Positions 10,219 to 22,047 of a stretch of 27,500 nucleotides of DNA are shown here, in pieces. The number at the start of each line of letters is the position of its first letter. Position 1 is the first letter of the stretch. Made by a program: the position numbers and the translations under genes. This DNA comes from Trachelipus rathkii (Eukaryota; Arthropoda; Malacostraca; Isopoda; Trachelipodidae). The notes under the pieces were generated by a model. That model was not told where the DNA came from and did not search any database. It was given only the letters and a program-made list of their open reading frames with translations. Where the stretch lies: NCBI GenBank assembly GCA_015478945.1, contig JABUQX010123945.1, positions 1 through 27,500 on the forward strand, given 5' to 3'.

Positions 10219-10784
10219 AGATTTGAGAACAGTATCTATTATTCTCTCCTTTACTCTTTTTCTCATTTTCCTTCCTTCCTTCCCCTTCTTTCCTCTCCCG
10301 CCATCTATGCATACTTTGCTTTTTTTAACAACACACTGAACATATGGTCTGATCGTTTTCATCCCAACTACAAACAGGATTGTGATATTATCACAATACT
10401 TCAACATCTTCTTTCACTCCGCACAAAATCATACAACTCATCAATTCTAAACCATCTCTCACAACACCAACTCTTGTAATACTATAAGACAATCCTTGTT
10501 TTTCGAAGAAAGTGTTTACTTTAAAAAAAAAACACATACTCTCTCGCTATAGTAGAAATAATAACCTTCCTCCCATTACTCATTTTCTCAGCATATCAGC
10601 CAGCAAACCTCCTGTTATAATAAAAAATCACCATCTCTCTTTCTTTAAGGAATTACTATCAACACACATTCCAAAATCACCGAAAAAACACCAATTATTT
10701 TCAAACCCACTCACCCCGTCAAAATACATGCATCAGTAAAGAATCTGTCTCAGAAAAATTTAAAACTCCCTCAGACCATTAGAG

Positions 10785-10801
10785 CCCCCCCCCCCCCCCC
10801 C
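10785..10801. repeat. Poly-C run (17 C)
   Basis: Uninterrupted C homopolymer in A/C-rich DNA. Possible i-motif/G-rich opposite strand. No run of this length is seen at the mirrored place in the right arm. Confidence 0.92.
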
Positions 10802-11459
10802 AATATGGCTAACACACTTCTCTTAACTCTTCAGCACGGAGCTTAACTTAACACCCATTATATTCTAAGTACTTATCCAACAAAAATTCAACCATAAGCT
10901 CTATGGCACAGGGGCCATTCATTAGTAATTCGCAACATGCCTTTTCTATCTCTTTCATTATTCCTCTACATTCTAAACAGATGGATCTTGGTACGACGTA
11001 CGAGATAGAACCCTCCCAGATATTCACTCCAACACCACTGGTCTTATCATTTTTAAAAATTAATAAAACTACTAAATAGCTTTTTATTTAAACCAAAACA
11101 GAGGTGAAAGTTTAACCCGATAATTCTAACAGTTTAGCTTTTCAACAAGCCATCAAACCAACAGATCAACAGAGTAAAAAACAGCAAACCAATAAACTAG
11201 CTTAAAAAATAGATACAAAATATTCATTTATTACCAACCCAACAAAGCAAGAAAAAAAAATTCCATTATAGCAATATTACCCGTAATTCTTATTTTAAAA
11301 CTCCTAACAGAACAACCAAACATAAAAAAAAAACCCACTACCGATCTGATATACCATGACTTGGGAAAGCAAAATTCCCAAGAACTAAAAATAAAAATAA
11401 TTAAAAAAAAATCCAAAAGGAAATAAAACTCAAATCTACAAAAGAAGACTGATAAATCA

Positions 11460-11475
11460 ACACACACACACACAC
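11460..11475. repeat. Short (CA)n run
   Basis: About seven CA units, followed by more irregular CACA-type DNA to about 11540. Confidence 0.85.
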
Positions 11476-11985
11476 TACACACTACAACCACAGAAATTCT
11501 ACCAATAACCTACACACATCACATCACACGCACACTCCTCTGATTCTAAAGCACTACGAAACAATAAATAAAATAGACCCGCAATATAACAATGGGGCAC
11601 AGAGCGATTCTAAAACACACACCAAAACAAGCAACAAAAAAAAAAAAAAAACTTTTAAACGGATTCCTAAAAATACGAATATTTTAAGCCAACAAACACA
11701 GATGTGCTATAGAAGGTCCCTCTTTAAAATCCGAAGATGATAAGGCAGATTGTCATTTGGAGAGAACCTCCTCTTAAATATTTGAAGGTTAGTTTTAAGC
11801 CTCATAGAAAACAATAGGGAGGAATTTTTATCCAATTCTTAATAACTGGCTCTTGCCGTCTTCAATCTTATCAGGTTTAAATATAAAAGAGGTCTTAAAC
11901 CTCTATACTAATGTTTCTAAGGATTCTTCGGCTGGCTCAACAATTTCGATTACAGAAACTTTATTTTAACGATGCATTATATTAT

Positions 11986-12929
11986 ATATTTATATATTAT
12001 AATATATATATTATATATATTTATATTATTATATATATATATATTATATATATTATATATATAATATATATATTAATATATAATATATATATATATATTT
12101 AGTAGTATATTATATATAAATATATATAATATAATATATTATAAATATATTTTATTATATATATATATAGTACTTATATTATATTATAATATTCTCGATA
12201 TAAAAAAAATAAGTGCAAATTTAATTATGGCGTTTTTATAGTTATAAGGTAAAGTGATTTTATATGGATATCTAAAAGTATATATAATTATATATATATT
12301 ATATTAATATATTATATTATATATTATTATATTTAATAACTATTATATAATATACATTAATTAATATATATTATATATTATAATATTATAATTATATATA
12401 TTTATGGATCATATAAGTACATGGGAAATGATCTATATCATGAGAAGAAATGAAACACATAATGTAGTCGTATTAATGAACAGCTAAAACCAATTATGAG
12501 TATTCCATTATTCCAGGAACTTTATTACATAAATAAAGAAATATCGGATATGCATTTGTAGAGTTATTATTTCACTTAGCAAATTGTTGGTTATATATTA
12601 CGTATCCAATCATGTGTCTAGGCAGAAATAAAACCGACAACAATTCCCGAAAACAATCATCGACATACTACACTAATTCATCAGCACATTGCGCAATTTA
12701 AATTGAAAACAAATTTCATGACTAATATTGACTGCTCAATTTCACTACTTCCGTGAATAAATCATTGACAAATAATTCAACCTAATATATTTCATCCGAC
12801 AATCCGCATTATTTCACTCCATGAAAATAATTATTAACAACACACACATGTTTTTATTTCACCAAAAACCCATACGAATTGGGTCACCTTTTCGTTATAG
12901 ATAATATCATACTAATATAACTGCATAAT
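11986..12929. other. Hinge (loop) of the giant inverted repeat
   Basis: About 0.94 kb between the innermost matching words (ATGCAT...AAC/CGC type sequences at about 11965-11980 and 12930-12945). The left part is AT microsatellite (11986-12195 and 12270-12405) and the right part (12406-12929) is unique AT-rich DNA without open frames or recognised motifs. The asymmetry means that these two parts are not copies of each other. Confidence 0.6.
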
Positions 12930-15120
12930 TATTATGCATTTTAAAACGCTAATTTGTATCGAAAATTAATTGGCCAGCTCGAAGATTAAACATAGTTTAA
13001 GTAGGAGGATTCTAAATTTTTCTCAGCCTCATTTATATACCTGATAGATGAAGAGCGGAGCGAGTTATTAAGCATATGTGCGGAACAAATTCTCGATCCA
13101 TGTTTTATGGCTTAAAATTCACTCCAAATTTTGAGGATTCTTCAAAAGAAACTGCCTTTATCACTTTCGATTTTAAAGAGGACCTCTCTATAGCCATCTG
13201 TTGGTTGCGTTATTTCTTTCTTCCTTTAAAAGTTTTTTTTTTTTTGTTGGCTTCGATTGGTGGTGTTTTAAATTCGCCTGTGTGACTATTGCGGGCTCCT
13301 ATTCTATTTATTGTTTGTATGGTTTAAGAAGATCAGAGTCGTGCCGTGGTTCATTACTTGCTCGTGTCGTTGGTCATCGTTGTGCTACGGTCTGCTTGTG
13401 GGTCTTCTCTCGTTCTCGTTCGTCTCTAATCCTTCGTCTTGCGTCTGCTGTCGTACTTACCAGGTATCTCCTCTTTCTTTTGTATCGAGTTGAGTTCTAT
13501 TCCTTTGTGCTCACTTTCTTTTGTCTTATATTATTTATCCTTCTATTTCTTTTAGTTCTGGTTGGTGGGGTTTCCAGAATTCTCATTCTCTTCCTCTCTG
13601 GTGATATACGATCTTCTTTCTTCTCTATTGCTCTTCGGTCTCAGGAATTTTGTTGTGGGTGTAGAGTTTTAAATATTCTACAGGTAATCATCTGTCTGAT
13701 AAGTGACTATTGCTTTTTAATAATCTACTATCTTCTGTGTCTTTTCTCACTTTGTATGTGAGTTTTTAAAGTCAGTTTATCGTTAAATATATCATCTGAT
13801 AAATCAATCTATATTTGGATGAGATTTCATTTTAAAGTAGCTCCATAGTGTTTATATTGGTTGCTATAGCTCGTCAATTAAAATGATTATGCATACTAGA
13901 AGTCTTGAGTCTCATGTTGAGATTTACAATCGTGCTTGTGTTGAAAAGCTAACTGTAAATTATCGGGTTAAATCTTTACTCTTGTGTTGTTTAAATCAAC
14001 TACATATAAGATACGACTGTTTCTATATTATAATTCTATCAAAAGGATGATAGAACCAGTTATCGATGTTAGGAGTTAGTAATATCTAGTCGATGTACGT
14101 ATTAGAATGTAGTAGGATATGAAAGAGTAGAGAGGAGATTGACGATATCAACTTAGAACTGAATGTATGACCTTAGTAGCACTTAGAGCTTATAGGTGAA
14201 TTTATAGTTTGTGACTATAGTATCTAAGTAATTATAATAGGGTATAAGTTTATAACTTCAGTAATTGATAAGCGTATTAATAGGATAGTAGTGATGGATC
14301 TAGTAGCTCTAATTTAAGTAGCTATTACCTGTAGTGAGTAGTAAGTGTATATATATTTACTAGTACGATAATGGATATAGATGTTCTTTAAGTATTTAGC
14401 ACGGGTCTGCAGTGGGGTTTAGTAAAGAAACATTCTTAGCGTTAGTATGTGTGGTGAATAATTTGTTGGATGTTTTTGGAATAGTTCTAATCTCATAAGA
14501 AGAAGATGAGATAATATTCAAAGTCATGGATGAAAAGGTTTCATTTTGTTAAGGGTGAGCGAAAGGGAAAATAATTGATGCTAATGGGGAGGTTCATAGT
14601 TTTTTTTTTATTTGTTAAGTTTTCTAATAGGAGAGAGAAGAATAAGAGAATGTAGAAAAGATAAGCACATGATTCAGTCAGAAAAAAGATAAATACAACG
14701 AAAATAATACTCAAAAATAGTTTTGGGAACATGGTGATATGTAATGTAGATAAGGATAGTATATTGGTGCAATTGTTTTTGACTCTTTGTATAATTGTAT
14801 GAGATCGCACAATATATTTGATGTGCTAGAAGATATATGATATATAAAGAGTTGACTTCAGTTTATCTAAAGAGTCAAGCGAACAATTTAGTTGTAGCGG
14901 TTACCTTGTGCGATATGAAGAACATTCAGCAGAGTTATCGATTATTTGATATGTGTGTTGTATAAATATAATATAATGCAATAGATGCATAGTATGGAGA
15001 ATAGAAAGAAGGTAAGGTAAGACTAATATGGAACTATAATTAGTATTAATAGGTAAGTGTAAGAATACTTTAATATATATAATATTACTCAGCTTAAGTA
15101 TCGGTAATATACTGGGGTCC
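12930..15120. repeat. T-rich proximal block of right arm
   Basis: Inverted counterpart of 10184-11985. It includes the longest non-repeat open frame of the window, 13201-13761 (186 codons), whose translation is rich in Phe, Leu, Ser and Cys with no recognisable domain, no signal-peptide/transmembrane pattern separable from T-richness, and no conserved frame in the other arm. Smaller frames at 13076-13285, 13311-13493, 14541-14810 (-) and 14901-15122 (-) are equally unsupported. No gene is called. Confidence 0.75.
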
Positions 15121-15341
15121 ACCCGCTATATATATAATATATATATATATATATATTATATATAATATATTAATATTATTATTAATATAATATATTAATA
15201 TCTATTATATATATATTATATAAATATATATTATATAATATATATATTATTACTATATATATATAATATATATATATATTAAATTAAATATTATTTTCTA
15301 TAGTTAGTATTATTATATAATACTATATTATATTATATATA
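15121..15341. repeat. (TA)n/TTA microsatellite
   Basis: Alternating TA with ATTATT variants. It sits at the mirrored position of the (TA)n tract at 10060-10183. Confidence 0.9.
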
Positions 15342-15949
15342 TTCAGGCAGCTCGTAATAACATATAGGTTAGGTATATAGGTATAGGTTTGCTGCGACGG
15401 CAAAACAGATTGAGTACTTTTTTTTATTTATTAAAATTAAATATATTTTAAAATTAGGTTAGAAATATTAACTTTAAATTATATTTAAGCTTTATATATT
15501 GAATAAGTTGCTAAAAGTAAACTAGATTATACATATAATATTTAAGAATAATACTAAACTGCTATCAGTAATCAATTTACTAGATATAATAAAATATATT
15601 ATAAATATATATTTGGTAATATTATATAATCCTCTCATACTCTGTGTCTATCATGAATAGTAATTATATTTTAAGTACTATGTAGTGGCGCTAATAGATC
15701 TACAATATATATCATATAATAATATATAGGAAAAGTCACTGTAGCATACATTATATATACTATAGTTGTACGTATAGCTGATAAAGATACTGCGAAAATT
15801 TATCAGTAATGATAGAAAATTTTACTAGTATCTACTTATGTGTAACTGTACGTAAATATATATTTGTAGAAAATATATAGAAATGTTTATATCAATATAA
15901 TAGTATAGTGTCTAGTTTTACAGCTTTTAGTATAGTTTGTAATGGTCAA
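15342..15949. repeat. Unique block of right arm, inverted copy of 9566-10058
   Basis: No gene. It starts with CAGGCAGCTCGTAATAACATA, a diverged form of the reverse complement of 10033-10055, and later carries CATACTCTGTGTCTATCATG and GATACTGCGAAAATTTATC-like words matching the left arm. Confidence 0.7.
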
Positions 15950-16367
15950 CTATATATACATATATATATATATACTATATAGATATATTTCCTCTTACTC
16001 TCGTCGGATCTCTCTCTACCTTCAGTCTTTATCTCTTATATATATGATAATATTTATGATATTTATTATATATTAGAATATATTATTATATGATTATATA
16101 ATAGTAATATATATTATATTATATATATATATATTATATATATATTATATATTAATATATATTATACTAATATATATTTATTATTAATTTATATATATAT
16201 ATAATAATATATATATATAATTAATATAATTATTATATGTATATATATATATAATATATATATATTGTTTTTAATTATATTATTTATATAATATATATAT
16301 TAATATTACTATTTTATATAATTATATATTATATATTTATATATAATATTAATATATATATAGTATA

Positions 16368-16407
<40 letters not shown>

Positions 16408-16535
16408 TATAATAATATAAATTTAATATATTAATATATATATAATTTATATATATATATATATTTATATCATATTATATATATAATATTTAATATATAT
16501 ATATTATATATATATAATTATATATATATAATATA

Positions 16536-16574
<39 letters not shown>

Positions 16575-16645
16575 TATATATATATTATATATTAATTATA
16601 TATATATATAATAATATATATATATACTAATATATATATACAACT
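15950..16645. repeat. (AT)n microsatellite field
   Basis: Nearly continuous AT with TTA/ATA variants. A short pyrimidine-rich island at about 15990-16036 (CTCTTACTCTCGTCGGATCTC) is the mirrored form of the GATGAGATAGAGGGAGAAG word at 9570-9590. Confidence 0.92.
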
Positions 16646-17059
16646 CCTTGGGAACGCATAACTACTACATCTGCTACGTTTACAATGCTATTGAATAATA
16701 ATAATCAATTTAGGAATATAATTAATAATAATAATAATAAACATTATTATATAATAATAATATATTAAATAATAATAATCAATAATTACAATAATAGTAG
16801 TGATAATGATATTACTATTAATAAATATTAGAATAAATATTATAAATAAAATAATTTTACTATAAAAAATATAATATATAGTGAGAAAAATGATTTAATT
16901 TATTACGATATGTTAAGAATATTATTCAAATTTTGTTTCAGAATATTTTTACATTTTATTATTTAGATGTTATTCTAATATATAGTATTACGTTAATCAT
17001 TCAAATTTCATATATCATAATAATATATGCCATTTACAATCATTGTGTTTATCGATATA
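16646..17059. other. Island of AT-rich DNA with (AAT)n within the AT field
   Basis: Contains CAACTCCTTGGGAACGCATAACTAC-like unique DNA, then AATAATAAT runs (16690-16850). The plus-strand frame at 16933-17115 translates AT-rich DNA and is not supported. It may mirror the island at 9139-9183, but only weakly. Confidence 0.45.
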
Positions 17060-17245
17060 TTAAGTATTTATATATATATATATTATTAATATATATATGT
17101 TTATATTATATATAACTATATCTTCAAATATATACTCATTATATATATATATAAATGACATATTATATATATTATATAGTATATTAAATATACTATTTAT
17201 ATATTATATATATATATTATATGTTGTATATAATATAATCTGTAA
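17060..17245. repeat. (AT)n microsatellite
   Basis: Alternating AT with short breaks, next to the unique junction at 17250-17340 that matches 8880-8960 in reverse complement (ACATCCTTCTATGATCC and TTTTTAGTATAG against ACACTTCTATGAACC and TTTTTAGACTG). Confidence 0.9.
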
Positions 17246-17404
17246 AATATTCTCTTATTAGAGACTAGCTCAGGTAATGTCTTAAATCATACATATACAT
17301 CCTTCTATGATCCATACTAATTTTTAGTATAGTGGGGTGATATGTAAATGATGAGTGGTAAGAGATAATATGAGTAATTAGTAAGGTGAAAATAGATAGT
17401 GTAA

Positions 17405-17870
17405 TCAAGAATATAAGTATATGCAGAAGTAGAGAATAAGTAGATGAGTAGTAGAAGAGAGCAGTGAGAGAGAGAGAGGGAGTAGAGAGAGAGTAAGAGA
17501 GAGCAGAGATAGAGAGAGATATGAGAGAGTATATATGCATATAGAGAGAGAGTAGAGAGTAGAGTAGTAGAGTATGAGAAGTAGAGATGAGGGAGAGAAT
17601 GAGAGTAAATATAGTGAAAATAATGATATAATAATGAAAGTCAATAGACAGAGTAATTGAATAGATATATAGAGAGAGATGATAGAGTAGAGAGTATGAG
17701 AGAATGAGAGATGAGTAGTATAGAGAGAGAAGATTGAGAAGAGAGAGTATATAATAGAGAGAGAGAGAGAGAGAGTAGTAAAAAGTGAAAATAAAGAAAG
17801 TTTGAGATATTTAAGCTATTGAGTATGAGAGTTAGTAGAGAGAGAGAGAGAGAGTCAAGATAATGAGAGG
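17405..17870. repeat. (GA)n polypurine tract
   Basis: GAGAGA runs with GTAGAGA variants. The word AGTAAAAAGTGAAAATAAAGAAAGT at about 17776-17803 is the reverse complement of the word interrupting the (TC)n tract near 8604-8640, linking the two tracts as inverted copies rather than independent arrays. Minus-strand frames 17265-17540 and 17405-17644 are Ser/Leu translations of the tract. Confidence 0.9.
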
Positions 17871-18600
17871 AGAGTAGTAGAGATAGACGTATCGGCAGAG
17901 TAAAGTAATATTATTAGGTTAATATGCAGAATGTAGTAGAGATGAGGTAAGTAAGAGAGATAGTATAGAGATAGACGATGAATAGAGTATAAATAGTATA
18001 AATAAGTATACTAATAATCCACCAAATATCATAGTATATATATATAGTGGAGGCATGGGCCGCGCATGAGGAGAGTTCGGGATATTGATAGCGATGAATG
18101 TTGCATATAGGTGAGTTGAGCCAAATCGAGCGCAGAGTACACGTAGTATCGTAATGAGTCGGATGCAATCCGAGAAAGATTTATGCAGAGCTTGTCCGGT
18201 AATATGAACCGGATAGTAGATAGAGGGACGGATGTAGGAGACGAGGATGATCTGGCACGTATGAGAGAATATAGAGAAGAACTGCCAGTATATCTAAATA
18301 CACAAAGATATAATCAGTGTTTCTGTGATTACTATTATAATAATTTCGGTAAGATGATATTTCAGTATATTTACTGATATTATTAAAATCTAATTATTTT
18401 TTTTTTGTTAAATACGATATGTTTAACAAATTAATTAGTTCGTATCTATGAATGATAGAGACTAGATCTCAAAAATCTATGAACGAGATGAATGGTATAC
18501 TTACTACTTTGTTGCGTCTCTATTATCAGTATATTATATAAATTAGTAGATTAACTAACGACATTTATATATTCTAATCCAAATACTGATAAAGGTATAA
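17871..18600. other. Mixed DNA without a clear left-arm partner
   Basis: 17885-17960 still resembles the reverse complement of 8080-8170 (AGACGT start, ATATTA.TTA.TTGGTT-like words). From about 18040 to 18380 the sequence is higher in G and C and I find no left-arm match. It holds a 64-codon plus-strand frame (18183-18377; acidic/basic mixed, with MREYREELP in its centre) and a minus-strand frame 17914-18168. Neither shows a recognised domain, promoter or splice context, so they are mentioned only as possible remnants. Confidence 0.4.
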
Positions 18601-18965
18601 TTATGCTTATACTATATAATTATATATATATTATTACTATTATATTTAATATATATTATTATATTAATATATTAGAAGGCGTTCATTGCCATTCTAGTAG
18701 GGGAACTTTCATTTTGGTAATATTCTCTAGGATTCTAGTATGTAGTCTTAATTTGGATACTTTGTAATTTGATATATTATAATATACTATTTAATTATAC
18801 TATATATTATATTATATCTATAATTATTTAATTTTATTATATTTATATATTATATATATATATTATATATATATATTATTATTTATAATTATATTATTAT
18901 TATTTATTAATTATTTAATAATATTATTAAAGTTTTTTTACTTATTTAATATTTTATATAGTTAA
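18601..18965. repeat. AT/ATT-rich repeat field with unique island
   Basis: AT and ATT units at 18610-18680 and 18770-18960, split by a unique island 18675-18770. By order it is the right-arm position of the (AAT)n array at 7845-8030, but it is far less regular. Confidence 0.75.
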
Positions 18966-19129
18966 TATTATTTCGACAGTCGATTGCTATAATTATTTTT
19001 TTATGAGTTGGGCTCTCCTGTGTTCTATGGCGGACTAGTGCTATTTGGTAATCATAATTTCCACTCAATTTTAGTCACATCAATGCGCTACTAGCGTACT
19101 TGCGCCGTAATGCGACTCTGGCTTATTTG

Positions 19130-19860
19130 CGCTGCGCGCTTTCATAATACGACCAACGTAAAGATTACAGGTGGAATAAGCATATTACAATCGTCAGAAT
19201 TGAAACTACAAATTGGATCTGTGCAATAGATAACACATAAGTTTCCAAGTGATTAAAAAGTACCTAAACATAAAAAGATGCATCTATTACTTTTCATGGA
19301 CTACTAAGGAACATGATCTAACCATGATATTAAATTGTTTAGATAAAATGTAACAATACTACCACTGTACACTCAATACTCTAACATCCATCATACCCAG
19401 TCGCGTGCACAAAGTGTCCTTGTGTCCACTCAGTATACACACTCCCCCAAAGAGTAGGTTCAGGGGCCATCGTAGCGACTGAAGACCAGATTTCGAAAAC
19501 TAGGTATGTGTCATGATGCTATACTTTAGCCACTGGTAAACGTTCTGTATAGTCGGAAACACTACTAATAAACTATGGTGCTTCATTATATAAATAATAA
19601 CTGTAAGTTAACTTAGTAATATCTTCAGCACAAGGAATAAGTATTTATTTACTATATCTTTAGAATTATTTATACTAAAGGAAAGAGGATCCGATACGTA
19701 AAAGCGACTCTCTGACAATGGAAATAACGTTCCGTATAATTAACATCTATTAACCTACTTCTGCTATACCTGCAGGATGGCTGTAAGCCCTACACTATTA
19801 CAAATGATAGTTGTTTCTGTAACTCTATTATGTAATATGAGTACACCTAACTTATTATTT
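19130..19860. mobile_element. Expanded, degraded copy of the foldback element
   Basis: The core match is strong. 19640-19830 reads TCTTCAG.AC..GGAATA...TTTAGAA...CTAAAGGAAAGAGGATCCGA..G..AGCGACTCT..GA..GGAAA..GT.CCG and then GCAGGATGGCTGTAAGCCC, which is the reverse complement of the loop and left terminal repeat of 7287-7825, with many small insertions. The other terminal repeat is only loosely visible at 19130-19330 (AAGT..CT....ATAAAAAGA). Order and strand agree with the giant inverted repeat. Alternatively it is an independent old insertion of the same family. Confidence 0.65.
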
Positions 19861-21034
19861 ATATGTAAGTATGGAATATTGTATTTGTAATATTATTATA
19901 TATTATGGTAATAGTCCAATTTATGAATGAATATATTTATTTATACTATATCTATGTTGTTAGTCTTGACTGTGTTGGATTGATTGGCGGACTGCCTTAG
20001 AATATCTGCACGATACGGATGACTTTAGGTGAAACTATAAACTGAGTCAAGTAGAGAATGAGGTGTGTGAGGAGATCGGCTTTAATTGATTGTATAGTTT
20101 TAGTTTGTTCACTTATAACATGCGAAACACTCGGCTTTTCTAAGTACTTATTATTATGTACTTTCATGAACTATCTATTTATTATTTGTTATTATATTAT
20201 TACTTATACTGTGAATGTTTAGTTATTATTATATCTATTCAAGATTAAGGATTATATCTGGTCATTAGTTTATATATTTAGTTTTTACCATTTCTATTAT
20301 ATTAAGAGAAATGCGATTATAATTGTATTATATTATTATTGTGCTTGACTTATAATATTAATTGTATGAAATTGATGAGGAGTATATAAGTGATTGTATT
20401 TAGAATATTTAAGGGGAAACTATCTTGTAAGGATATTACAACCTTTCTAACTTCACGTATAATATCTAATAATGGTGAATATCAAAATATTTTGATATCG
20501 AACATTCATGTCGAACATTTGAAATAGAAGAAATTTAACTAGAACTAAGATCAAGATCTAATCATTAAAATACTTATAGAATAGGATGCAAGCAAAATTT
20601 TTTCCGGTGTTCCAGTTGTTGTGTTATATTAATCTCTAAGGTATTATTAGAGAATACTCGTCTTATTATACTACTAAATTATATGTAGTGCCTGAAAAGA
20701 GAGAAGGATAGATTAATGGAAACTGTTTATTCTTGACATACAATTTGGTATTACTAGGTGCAACAATATATCTACATTAATCTTATAAGCTATATGTTTT
20801 CTGTCATATTTTATATATACTTTTTTCTCTGAACTGATTTAAAACTGAAAAATATATTGAAAATAACATTTTTCTTTTCGCGCAATCGTATGAATCATTC
20901 ACTTCGGGATGGAGTAATATTCGCAGCAGTCAGGGGGATGATGATTAGATTCTTCATTGGCAAAAATGAGAAGTATAATTACACAAGGGGCTGGGGAACA
21001 CCTCGTTTTTATCATTTTATAAAAATGATAGAAA
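19861..21034. other. AT-rich right-arm DNA, no gene recognised
   Basis: By order this should mirror 6816-7285 but is over twice as long and matches only weakly. ATTATT-type DNA at 19850-19910 may be what is left of the (TAA)n array. The 71-codon plus-strand frame at 20857-21072 has no recognisable domain. A perfect 20-bp palindrome lies at 20479-20498. Confidence 0.45.
20479..20498. repeat. Perfect 20-bp palindrome
   Basis: ATATCAAAAT followed by its exact reverse complement. It is followed by a direct repeat of TCGAACATT (20498-20506 and 20511-20519). Protein binding is possible but unproven. In DNA this AT-rich, chance is also plausible. Confidence 0.85.
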
Positions 21035-21950
21035 CTGAAATTTTGACTTTTTGTACTTTCGCTGTGTTTTGATATGTTGAATATAGGTATTGTTGGTTAA
21101 AGGTAAGTCTTTTAAGAATACTTTTATCTCACATCCATAGCTTCCTGCTAATCACACCTATGTTTCTCAACCTCATCCTCTGTCTTGTCCAATGGCGCTC
21201 TCAACTTCTGCGGGATTTCCTCTTTTTAAACGTTTCCGTCCGCCACATTAACAGCAATATAGGCAAATTTCCTTTTGAATTGGAATACTATCTTAGGTCT
21301 CTCTTAAATTATTCAAATATCTTACCACTATTGATATACTTAATTATGTTTGGACTTCATTAACGGTTTATATTAGTAGGCTGGTTATGCCGTGTATTGA
21401 TCACATGAGTACCTGCATGGATTAGCTAACATACTAAATTTATCGAGCGTATCTATTTGGTGAGTGGTGAAGGTATGCGTTGGTAGTGATTGAATATATC
21501 ACTCCTAGGTGTAGCTAAGCCGCAGATATATTTATAGTGCAGTGCTTAGTGCGAATAATTCGGAAAAATTTGCATAATGTCGTGGCTACACACCCTATAC
21601 CTCTATTTAAAATACACCCTCCTAACCGTTATACTCATACTACTATATATATTATTTTCATTTACTCATAATCTTTATTAGTTTAGTATTCCTTTATCTC
21701 AATAGCTTAAATTATTGTACTTTGATTCAGGCAGTCTCATACTGTCCCAATAATTTCCTTCTTTCTCCTATTAATGATGATATATTTATAAAGTTGAGGT
21801 GATAATAATCTAATATCGAAATTGAAAATAATCATTTGCCCACCAGCCAGCACACATGTAATATCGTATTAAATGAGTACTTAACAACTTCAAACATATC
21901 TATCCATAATTATAACATGGAGTTATTACTACACTATCCGCTATATTACG
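21035..21950 (-). repeat. Distal block of right arm, inverted copy of 6190-6815
   Basis: In reverse complement it carries GCGGATAGTGTAGTAATAACTCC, GTGCTGGCTGGTGGGC, AGCCACGACATTATGCAAATTT, TTCGCACTAAGCACTGCACT, CTTCACCACTCACC, GAGAGACCT and GTGGCGGACGGAAACG, in the same order as 6190-6700. The plus-strand frame at 21160-21363 (67 codons) has no counterpart on the other copy and is not called. Confidence 0.8.
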
Positions 21951-22009
21951 TATATATATATATACTAGAGTATATTTTATATCAATAACTATATAGAATA
22001 CTATATATA

Positions 22010-22047
<38 letters not shown>

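Larger units (their letters stand above)
10184..11985. repeat. A-rich proximal block of left arm, inverted copy at 12930-15120
   Basis: About 1.8 kb of A/C-rich DNA with weak open frames on both strands. In reverse complement it matches 12930-15120. Clear shared words include TATTGCGGGTC/CTATT..ATTTATTGTTT, TTGAAAAGCTAA.CTGT..AATTATCGGGTTAAA, GATTTTAAAGAGG.ACCT and GGGTGAG....AAAATAATTG.TG. A minus-strand open frame (11231-11491, 86 codons) and the plus-strand open frame at 13201-13761 read the same strand of the homologous sequence and both yield Phe/Leu-rich hydrophobic translations. The lengths and frames do not agree, so I treat them as products of T-rich DNA. Confidence 0.78.
12930..21950. 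repeat. Right arm of giant imperfect inverted repeat
   Basis: Reverse complement of 6190-11985, block by block, but about 1.56 times as long. Where words match, the right arm repeatedly carries extra one- to several-base insertions between them, and AT tracts are also expanded. Parts at about 18000-18600 and 19900-21030 have no convincing left partner. An insertion-dominated difference is typical of uncorrected single-pass long reads. Alternatively this arm has accumulated real insertions. Confidence 0.8.

Noticed and set aside
13201..13761. 186-codon open frame as a membrane protein
   Set aside because: Hydrophobicity follows from T-richness; no domain is recognised and the frame is not kept in the homologous left-arm sequence.
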